Source of the DNA: Treponema sp. UBA7570
Lineage (GTDB): Bacteria; Spirochaetota; Spirochaetia; Treponematales; Treponemataceae
Length of the DNA stretch: 7,360 bases
Reading direction: 5' to 3'
NCBI GenBank assembly: GCA_002477955.1
Contig: DLLE01000033.1
Span: 326 to 7,685, forward strand
Shown: positions 1 to 5,296 of the stretch, in pieces
How the letters are laid out: the number at the start of each line of letters is the position of its first letter
Position numbering within the stretch: position 1 is the first letter of the stretch
Notes under the pieces: model-generated
Databases searched by the model: none
What the model saw: only the letters and a program-made list of their open reading frames with translations
What the model was told of the DNA's origin: nothing
Position numbers and translations under genes: made by a program

Positions 1-97
1 TTAAAACTCGAAATTCGACCTTTTACTTCAAAAATTATCTCTTTAAATTCATAAATCTTATCTATCTTCCCAACTCGCTTGCAGCTGTTCCGCTCCT
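1..97. other. Intergenic sequence after the short lectin-fold gene; no supported feature
   Basis: This is AT-rich sequence downstream of the repeated tail. I see no hairpin with a T run, no promoter and no credible complete ORF on either strand. It does not resemble a template repeat or the start of a reverse transcriptase or Avd gene. Confidence 0.5.
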
Positions 98-150
98 GCT
101 CCATTCGGCTTAACGCCTCATTGCGCCGGCTCTGCACAGCCGCAGCTCGC

Positions 151-1035
151 CTATTTTTTGCTGGAAGAGCGGACAATGCGGAAGCCAACGTTGCCGTAGA
201 CGCCGCTGGCGCTGTTCCAGTACTTGTCGTCCACCTCGCAGTAGTTGGCGCTGCGGTACCAGCAGCCACCGCAGTAATAGCGGCTCTCGTTGCCGTGGGA
301 ATCCCAGCACCATTCCCTCATGTTTCCGCTCATGTCGTAAAGACCGTAGCCGTTCGGCTTTTTCTGCGCAACTGGATGTGTCTTACTTCCGCTGTTGCCG
401 TCATACCAGCCCACTTCGTCCAGGTTGTCGCTTCCGCTGTACTCATAGTTCTCTCCGCCCTTTGCCGCGTACTGCCACTCTTCCACTGTGGGCAGGCGGT
501 AGCCGTTGGCTGCTTTGTCGCAGGCAAAGTTTTTACTAAAATTTTCCCACTTGCTATATGACCATTCCCTAAGATTTTCTTTTAAAAATTCCCATTTTTC
601 AACACTTGAAATTCCATTATACGAATAGCATGGCTTTAAGCCTACTTTCTCACTCAGCTTGTTACAGAACACAACAGCATCAATCCAGCTTACATTTTCT
701 ACAGGCAAGTCATCGCCTTTAAAATAGCTCGGATTACTCTCCATTACTGTCTGCCATTGCTTTTGGGTTACCTCTGTTTTCATCATCAAGAAATCTTTTC
801 CTGGAATTACTGCGAGATTAGCATCAAAAAGTTGTGCATACATATCAGCTTCACGTTTTTCTTTCCCCGCTCTTTCAGCCGCTCCCCATATTGATTTTTC
901 TTCCGGGTGGGCTGCAAGCCATTCAGCCATATATTTATATTTGCCAAGCAAATACTCATAGTCGCTTGCTGAGGTTAAAGCAGATGAAAAAGTCAAAAGA
1001 GCTGCTAGAATCAGAAATAGTTTTTTTAGTTTCAT
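151..1035 (-). CDS. Secreted C-type-lectin-fold (FGE-sulfatase/SUMF1-like) protein, probable DGR variable protein
   Basis: The product is a 294-residue exported protein. The frame opens at a GTG at 1047, but that codon overlaps the AAGGAG ribosome site; the ATG at 1035 sits 11 nt after it and starts a proper signal peptide (KLKK, hydrophobic residues 6-20, likely cleavage after A23). A short helical stretch (25-70) precedes one SUMF1/FGE-like domain (about 75-290) with family motifs: IPGKDFLMMKTEVT, NGYRLPTVEEW (177-187), GNSGSKTHPVAQKKPNGYGLYDMSGN, and a final GFRIVR (284-289). Of the two catalytic cysteines of true formylglycine-generating enzymes, the second is kept (C266 in NYC) and the first is R261, so enzyme activity is unlikely; a ligand-binding lectin fold fits better. 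Canonical SGNVWEW reads SGNMREW. The last third of the gene is GC-rich and nearly matches the end of the gene at 2596-5115, while the first part is AT-rich. It lies 22 bp after the SIR2-like gene, presumably co-transcribed. Confidence 0.88.
   Translation of the reverse strand: MKLKKLFLILAALLTFSSALTSASDYEYLLGKYKYMAEWLAAHPEEKSIWGAAERAGKEKREADMYAQLFDANLAVIPGKDFLMMKTEVTQKQWQTVMESNPSYFKGDDLPVENVSWIDAVVFCNKLSEKVGLKPCYSYNGISSVEKWEFLKENLREWSYSKWENFSKNFACDKAANGYRLPTVEEWQYAAKGGENYEYSGSDNLDEVGWYDGNSGSKTHPVAQKKPNGYGLYDMSGNMREWCWDSHGNESRYYCGGCWYRSANYCEVDDKYWNSASGVYGNVGFRIVRSSSKK
167..186 (-). other. Invariant 20-bp block ending the variable region, IMH-like (copy A)
   Basis: It encodes GFRIVR plus the next two bases and is identical to 2609-2628. 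In known DGRs the sequence marking where mutagenic homing starts (IMH) lies at the 3' end of the variable region, which is this position. Function is inferred from position and conservation. Confidence 0.45.
187..297 (-). other. Putative DGR variable region (copy A)
   Basis: This is the hypervariable 3' stretch of the short lectin-fold gene, residues about 247-283. When aligned by hand with copy B, invariant codons (TGG for W, TAC-TGC-GAG-GTG for YCEV, TAC-TGG for YW) alternate with codons that differ. Most variable codons end in C (TAC, CGC, AGC, GCC, AAC, GAC, GGC, GTC), as expected if a template repeat held AAC-type codons and adenines were randomised. The family GGSW is GGCW here (TGC instead of AGC), a change at a would-be template adenine. 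It is followed by 20 bases shared exactly with copy B. No template repeat is visible in the window, so the assignment is by pattern only. Confidence 0.65.
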
Positions 1036-1057
1036 AGTTGGGTACACTCCTTGTTAA

Positions 1058-2428
1058 TTAGTTTTGCTCAAGATATTCAAGCCAGTTTTTGTTTTCTTTG
1101 ACAACATTTCTATTTTTGTCAATTTCCTTTACCGTTAGGGACAAGCTATTTTCTACGATATTTAACTTTTTCTCCAAATCCGCAAGGGCTTCCTCTTCTT
1201 TTTCCCCATAGCTAAAATAAACAACCCTTTTCCCGTCTAAAATCAGTTTATGGAACATTGACTTTAGCAAGACATCATCATAGTTAAACCCGAATCCAAC
1301 AACAGCGATTTTTTCACACCCTTTGAATCTGTTATAAATATCAACAAAAGGATAAATGGAATCTATTGAAACCAACGGTTTTAGCGCAGTCTGCGGAAAA
1401 ATAAACGGAACGCAGGTCTTAGCTTTTTCTGCCTGCTCACCGCAAACAATGTCAAAACTCTTCAAATCAAGATATTTATTTGTCACGCCGTTTAAGAACG
1501 TTATATTCAAGCCATCAATCTCAGAATAATTTGTAGAAGCAATATCAAAATTCTCCGGATTGTTTTCTTTTATATCTGAGTAATATGTGTTTTCAAACGG
1601 TTTCTTCTCATTAAAGAGCTGCTCTATGCACTGCTGGATTATAAACAGGAATGAAACAATTTTGTTTTTCTTAGTCTCAGAGGCATCTGCTTTTTTGCCA
1701 CAAGAGTTTTCCTTGAAAAGATAGCCGTAATACTCATTTAATAGAAGCTGGTAGTCAAAAATTTCGGAATATATTTTCTTTACTTTATCACTGAGCTCTA
1801 TAAACAAATTTATTTGTTCTTTGCCAACATTTTCTACTTCTTCATTATCTTTTTTCGCCAGCAGGACCGAAAGAGTCTCAGCTTTAAGTTTAAGGAAATT
1901 TTCATAGTCAATTGAAAAAATGCTGTTCACTGAATCATTAAACAGTTCTTGAATTTTATGCCCCAACTCTAAGTCTGTTATAGCATTCCGCCTTATTGCA
2001 TCCGCTTTTTTTATTAAATAAAATGCTGCAAATGTTTGCACAAGTGCCAAAAAGTTTTCCTTTGTATAAATTGTTTTTTTTTCTCTTGGCTTGGCATTTT
2101 CATTTAATTCTTTTGATTCCTTAAAACTGTTTCTACTATCAATGTACATTTTAAGTTTATTTTCATCCTCATCATTAAAATAAGGAAGTTTGTCGATATG
2201 ATTTTCAATTATCGATTTCAGCACCAGGTTGTATTCATTTACCCCAAAGGGTTTGAATTTCTTTTCATCATCGTCATAATACTTTTTAAAATCCTTTTTT
2301 GCCTGTTCTATAATTTTCTCTTCTGGAGAGAATATCATCATTGCAAAGTCGCTTCCTGTTGGCATGCCAAAACAAACTTCCGCGCCAGCTCCAAAAAGAA
2401 TACCTATTTTACCGTCTTTTTCTTTCAT
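1058..2428 (-). CDS. SIR2-like NAD-binding domain protein (candidate defence/NADase protein)
   Basis: The product has 456 residues, no signal peptide and no membrane segment, so it is cytoplasmic. Sirtuin-fold landmarks occur in order: GAGAE with FGMPTG at 13-25 (the GAGxS...GxP nucleotide loop), STNYSEID at 298-305 (the TTNYD-type motif), FLNGV at 311-315, and IAVVGFGFNYDD at 374-385, as in SIR2-like families that end with a GxGxNDxD-type strand. The long charged insert between about 40 and 290 is helical and unassigned. Families with this domain (Thoeris ThsA, DSR proteins, SIR2-HerA, SIR2-pAgo) bind or consume NAD in phage defence; that role here is inference. The usual catalytic HG seems to be NG (N313), which may mean lost or altered catalysis. 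A modest ribosome site, TTTTGGAAAA, precedes the ATG by about 8 nt. The gene is conspicuously AT-rich and lies between two lectin-fold genes, 167 bp after one and 22 bp before the other. Confidence 0.8.
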   Translation of the reverse strand: MKEKDGKIGILFGAGAEVCFGMPTGSDFAMMIFSPEEKIIEQAKKDFKKYYDDDEKKFKPFGVNEYNLVLKSIIENHIDKLPYFNDEDENKLKMYIDSRNSFKESKELNENAKPREKKTIYTKENFLALVQTFAAFYLIKKADAIRRNAITDLELGHKIQELFNDSVNSIFSIDYENFLKLKAETLSVLLAKKDNEEVENVGKEQINLFIELSDKVKKIYSEIFDYQLLLNEYYGYLFKENSCGKKADASETKKNKIVSFLFIIQQCIEQLFNEKKPFENTYYSDIKENNPENFDIASTNYSEIDGLNITFLNGVTNKYLDLKSFDIVCGEQAEKAKTCVPFIFPQTALKPLVSIDSIYPFVDIYNRFKGCEKIAVVGFGFNYDDVLLKSMFHKLILDGKRVVYFSYGEKEEEALADLEKKLNIVENSLSLTVKEIDKNRNVVKENKNWLEYLEQN

Positions 2429-2595
2429 ATTATTTTTCCAAAATACCCAGATTTTTCTCTCTCTGTGTCCTGCCGCACATATCCAAGTGTCATTCCCGCA
2501 CTCGATGCGGGAATCTGTATTTTTTTTACAACAGCACCCGCTCCATTCGGCTTAACGCCTCATTGCGCCGGCTCTGCACCGCCGCAGCTCGCCTA
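2429..2595 (-). other. Intergenic region between the long lectin-fold gene and the SIR2-like gene
   Basis: It holds the non-coding part of repeat copy B, an eight-A run on the minus strand, a perfect 9-bp palindrome at 2492-2514 and the SIR2 ribosome site. I found no convincing -35/-10 pair and no minus-strand hairpin followed by a T run, so read-through from the upstream gene is plausible. Confidence 0.6.
2492..2514. repeat. Perfect 9-bp inverted repeat with 5-nt loop
   Basis: ATTCCCGCA, then CTCGA, then TGCGGGAAT. Read on the plus strand it is followed by CTGTA and eight Ts, like a terminator, but no plus-strand gene precedes it. On the minus-strand transcript no U run follows, so it would act as an mRNA stem-loop between two genes, or be a dispersed palindromic (REP-like) element. 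Confidence 0.6.
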
Positions 2596-5115
2596 TTACT
2601 TGCCTGTTGAGCGGACAATGCGGAAGCCCAGGTAGTCGTCGGGGCCTGCGTAGTCCCAGTAATTGTAGCCCACCTCGCAGTATGTGCCGCCGTAGCGCCA
2701 GCTGCCGCCGCAGAGATAGCGTTTGTGGCCGTCGGGGGAATCCCAGCACCATTCCCACACGTTGCCGCTCATGTCGTACAAGCTGTAGCCGTTAGGCTTT
2801 TTCTGTGCTACAGGATGTGTCTTTCTTCCGCTGTTGCCGTCATACCAGCCTACTTCGTCAAGATTGTTGCTGCCACTGTACTTATAGTTCTCTCCGCCCC
2901 TTGCCGCATACCGCCACTCTTCCACTGTGGGCAGGCGGTAGCCGTCGGCGTTTCTGTTACATTCAACATTATCTTCATTTATAGAATAGGCCGGCTCAAG
3001 CCCGGCTTTCTTGCTCAGTTTGTTGCAGAACTCAACAGCGTCATACCAGCTCACTTTTTCCACAGGCAAGCTGTCGCCTGTGAAGCGGCTCGGATTTTTC
3101 CCCATAACAGCCTTGTACACAGCCTGCGTTATCTCTGTCTTTGACATTACAAAATCTTGTCCTGGAATAATGGCAAAATCAATGCCGCTGCGTTTTTTAC
3201 AGTCCGCTGCTAAATAATAACAAGCCATCCAAAAATCATCTCCAACCAGTCTTTCAGCCTGTCCCCTTTCTTTTCCTTTACTCTTCAATTCCTTGATTAT
3301 TCTGTCTTTCTCTTTCTCTTCCGCCACAACGCCTTGAATCTCCCGCAAATCCTGCACTGGCTTCATCTCGCGCACAAGCTCCTCGTTGAGCGTGCTTGTC
3401 TGCACAACTTTGCCGCTCACGGTGTTTATTGCGCGCAGCTTTGTAAAGTAGAATGTATAGGTGCTGGGCTTGTCCTTTGCGGCGGCTATGGCGTTGTAGT
3501 CAAGCTCAAAGTACAAAATAGGGTCTCCGCGCACCAGAAGAGACGTGTACATGTCGGTGTTGCTTATGTACTCTTCAAGCTGCGCGTCGCTCGCCGTTGC
3601 CATGTCAGGGGCTGCCTTTCCTGCTAGTGTCTCGTACTTTACAATGAACGTGTCCTGGAAGAGCAGGATTCCGTCCGAATACAGCGAGAGGTAGGCGTTC
3701 CAGCCGCACTTGTCGCCGTCGTAGGTTCCGTAGCCCACCTTAAGCTCGCCTCCCATGCTGCTCACAGTCTTTACAACGGCAAGCGTCTTGTAGTCCGCGT
3801 CAATGCTCTGCAAAAGCGCGTTCTGCTGCGCCATTGTAGACTGCTTTACGCTCTCGCAGTCGGCAAGGAACTTTGCAAGAAGAGCATCGTTGTTTGAAAG
3901 CACCTTGTTCGCCCTGCGCTGCTTTGCGGCCTCGGTGGGTTTTCCGTCCTTCATCTCGACGCTCGCCCAGTTTGCCTCAAGAATTTTTAAGGCCTGCTCT
4001 GTCTCGTCATCTTTCATCTGCGTGTAAAGTTCCACGCTACGCGCTTCCACACCCTGCCGTATCTCCACGAGCGCCTTCTTCTTGCTTTCAAGCATGCTTA
4101 TAAGGCCGAGCACTCCCTGCTTTTCTGTCTTTAGCTTGCGCACCTCGGCTGCTTTTGCCGCGGCATCTTTTGCAAGCTTGTCGCGCTGTGTCTTTAGGGC
4201 AATGCTTCGTTCCGCCTCAAGTTTTGAGTCCGCGTCGGCACGTGCCTTTTGTGCCTTCAGTTCTTCCTGTCGTTTTTTTTCCGCATTTTGTTTTTCTTTA
4301 AGCAGGGCTTTTTCCGCCTCGATGCGGTTCTTGTTCTGGATGGCGTTTATGTCGTTGCTTGTCATAAGCTTGGAAAGCTCAGCATCGTACTCGTTCATCA
4401 TCTTCTGGAACTGAGCCTCATTCTGCTTTGCAAGGGCAAGCTGGTCGTCAACGCTAAAGTTTGAAGAGCCGCTCGCAAGAAGATTCTTGTTCAGGTCGCT
4501 TATCTGAATGCCAAGTTTTTCGCCAAGCGTAAGGGTTAGCTCGTCTATTGCGCCAGTTGAGCCGTAAAGGTATTCGGCCTTTGAATATTCCTTGCTTGTT
4601 GCGCTTGCCATCTGCTCGCCAGTTGTAAGGTCGGTAAAATCCACGCTGATTACATATCCGTTGCCTGTCTTGCGAATTTTTGTAAAGAGCGCGTATTTTG
4701 CGGTTGTAATTTTTCCAAGCTCGATTGCGGTGGACTCATCGCGGGCATTGCTTTCGCTTTCCGCCTGGAGTTTTTTTAATGCCGCCTCGGACTTTGAGTC
4801 AACCACAGTTTTCATTCCAAGAAATTCCTGCAGGTTGCTCTTTAATTTGTCCTGAATCTGTCCCGGAAGCCACGCCGCCACTGAACCGGCAAGGTTTACA
4901 ACTTCCTGATTCACAACCTGAACGGAGTTTTTTTGAAATTTATTTTCTTTTTTAGCATTATTTTCTATTTTAGCATTTTGTTCTATTTTAGCATTATTTT
5001 CTATTTTAGCATTTTGTTCTATTTTATTATTGTTTATAGAAACACTTTCTGTCGTTTCGCAAGAATTAAGAGATAGTATAAAAACAATCACTAATAAAAA
5101 TACTATTTTTTTCAT
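2596..5115 (-). CDS. Lipoprotein with CsgG/TolB-N-like domain, coiled coil and C-terminal C-type-lectin-fold (FGE-like) variable domain
   Basis: The product has 839 residues. Residues 1-19 form a lipoprotein signal with lipobox LNSC (C19), so the mature protein is a lipid-anchored envelope protein. Residues 31-54 are four six-residue repeats, KIE(Q/N)NA. About 65-215 resembles CsgG/TolB-N/LpoB-type domains (ELGKITTAKYALF, then VDFTDLTTGEQMASATSKEY). About 222-380 is a charged, alanine-rich coiled coil. About 380-635 is unassigned, with a beta-rich part at 455-565 and a charged helix at 585-625. About 644-839 is the SUMF1/FGE-like lectin fold: IPGQDFVMSKTEIT, NADGYRLPTVEEW, SLYDMSGNVWEWCWD, GGSW, GFRIVR. 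The first catalytic cysteine of true FGE is replaced by tyrosine and only the YC cysteine remains, so binding is likelier than catalysis. AAGGAA lies 9-10 nt before the ATG. It probably heads an operon with the SIR2-like and short lectin-fold genes. Confidence 0.88.
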   Translation of the reverse strand: MKKIVFLLVIVFILSLNSCETTESVSINNNKIEQNAKIENNAKIEQNAKIENNAKKENKFQKNSVQVVNQEVVNLAGSVAAWLPGQIQDKLKSNLQEFLGMKTVVDSKSEAALKKLQAESESNARDESTAIELGKITTAKYALFTKIRKTGNGYVISVDFTDLTTGEQMASATSKEYSKAEYLYGSTGAIDELTLTLGEKLGIQISDLNKNLLASGSSNFSVDDQLALAKQNEAQFQKMMNEYDAELSKLMTSNDINAIQNKNRIEAEKALLKEKQNAEKKRQEELKAQKARADADSKLEAERSIALKTQRDKLAKDAAAKAAEVRKLKTEKQGVLGLISMLESKKKALVEIRQGVEARSVELYTQMKDDETEQALKILEANWASVEMKDGKPTEAAKQRRANKVLSNNDALLAKFLADCESVKQSTMAQQNALLQSIDADYKTLAVVKTVSSMGGELKVGYGTYDGDKCGWNAYLSLYSDGILLFQDTFIVKYETLAGKAAPDMATASDAQLEEYISNTDMYTSLLVRGDPILYFELDYNAIAAAKDKPSTYTFYFTKLRAINTVSGKVVQTSTLNEELVREMKPVQDLREIQGVVAEEKEKDRIIKELKSKGKERGQAERLVGDDFWMACYYLAADCKKRSGIDFAIIPGQDFVMSKTEITQAVYKAVMGKNPSRFTGDSLPVEKVSWYDAVEFCNKLSKKAGLEPAYSINEDNVECNRNADGYRLPTVEEWRYAARGGENYKYSGSNNLDEVGWYDGNSGRKTHPVAQKKPNGYSLYDMSGNVWEWCWDSPDGHKRYLCGGSWRYGGTYCEVGYNYWDYAGPDDYLGFRIVRSTGK
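2609..2628 (-). other. Invariant 20-bp block ending the variable region, IMH-like (copy B)
   Basis: It is identical over 20 bases to 167-186 and sits immediately 3' of the variable codons in the long gene. It is the expected place for an IMH element, inferred and not shown. Confidence 0.45.
2629..2736 (-). other. Putative DGR variable region (copy B)
   Basis: This is the counterpart of copy A at the end of the long lipoprotein gene, residues about 793-828, one codon shorter. Sense codons after GGSW read CGC TAC GGC GGC ACA, then conserved TAC TGC GAG GTG, then GGC TAC AAT, TAC TGG, GAC TAC GCA GGC CCC GAC GAC TAC. In my hand alignment of the stretch from GGSW to GFRIV, 16 residues differ from copy A, and 14 of those codons end in C in both copies, with changes only at bases one and two. 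Flanking sequence on both sides is far more conserved than this island. Confidence 0.65.
4954..5025 (-). repeat. In-frame tandem repeat, 4 x 18 bp (two exact 36-bp copies)
   Basis: Four 18-bp units encode KIEQNA, KIENNA, KIEQNA and KIENNA just after the lipidated cysteine. Units one and three are identical, as are units two and four; the two versions differ at two bases. Copy-number change would lengthen or shorten the linker without shifting the frame. Confidence 0.9.
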
Positions 5116-5193
5116 TTAGAATTTTCCTTGATACTTTCATTTTCTAAAAATTTACAGATAAAATATTCAACAGTGTTATCTTTTGGCTTATAA

Positions 5194-5199
5194 ATTATA
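5194..5199 (-). promoter_or_regulatory. Probable -10 element for the long lectin-fold lipoprotein operon
   Basis: A perfect TATAAT on the minus strand lies 78 bp before the ATG at 5115 and downstream of the putative terminator at 5240-5278. No good -35 is at standard spacing; TTTACA-like sequence is about 21 nt upstream, too far. The call rests on the -10 match and position. Confidence 0.4.
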
Positions 5200-5239
5200 C
5201 TCAAAGTTAGCTTTTCTTCTTGTAAAATATTTTTAAAGA

Positions 5240-5278
5240 CTCTCTCTAATCTTTTGCATAACTAAAGGTTAAAGAGAG
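5240..5278 (-). terminator. Probable terminator of the LPP20-like operon
   Basis: On the minus strand CTCTCTTTAACCTTT (5278-5264) pairs with AAAGATTAGAGAGAG (5254-5240): 15 positions with one mismatch and one G-T wobble, and a 9-nt loop. The tail is AT-rich (TCTTTAAAAATATTTT) and not a clean U run, so termination may be imperfect. It begins 18 bp after the stop codon at 5297. Confidence 0.5.
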
Positions 5279-5296
5279 CCAAACAGGTTTTATTCT

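Larger units (their letters stand above)
98..510 (-). repeat. Direct repeat copy A: lectin-fold 3' block plus non-coding tail
   Basis: This block aligns with 2540-2949 with a single one-codon gap. The part at 301-500 differs from copy B at 22 of 200 positions (hand count), the middle island is hypervariable, and 98-155 is a tail identical at 57 of 58 positions. The tail includes the TAG stop and continues about 53 bp beyond it, so protein-level selection does not explain its identity. Similarity at DNA level fades above about 510, where this gene becomes AT-rich. Confidence 0.85.
2540..2949 (-). repeat. Direct repeat copy B: lectin-fold 3' block plus non-coding tail
   Basis: This is the same-orientation partner of 98-510, offset about 2.44 kb. 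The tail at 2540-2597 matches 98-155 with one mismatch. The long gene stops one codon earlier, at TAA, and the TAG used by the short gene is preserved directly behind it, giving tandem stops. Upstream of the tail homology (below 2540) the two loci have no further similarity. Confidence 0.85.

Noticed and set aside
1..137. Minus-strand frame open from the repeated tail to the window edge (GTG at 137 or ATG at 104), possible start of a downstream gene such as avd
   Set aside because: Only about 34-45 codons are visible, there is no convincing ribosome site, the matching frame in copy B stops six codons after the same ATG, and the residues do not resemble Avd.
79..561. Plus-strand open frame of 160 codons
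   Set aside because: It is the antisense of the conserved lectin-fold gene, has low-complexity alanine/valine composition, and a parallel frame appears opposite the other lectin-fold copy.
1036..1047. GTG start giving four extra residues on the short lectin-fold protein
   Set aside because: The GTG overlaps the AAGGAG ribosome site; the ATG at 1035 gives workable spacing and a normal signal peptide.
98..2597. The paired repeats as ends of a transposon carrying the SIR2-like gene
   Set aside because: The repeats are direct, include coding sequence, and no transposase, terminal inverted repeats or target-site duplication is visible.
2725..3144. Plus-strand open frame of 139 codons
   Set aside because: It is antisense to the lectin-fold domain of the 839-residue gene; the similarity to the frame at 79-561 follows from the repeat and does not indicate a real gene.
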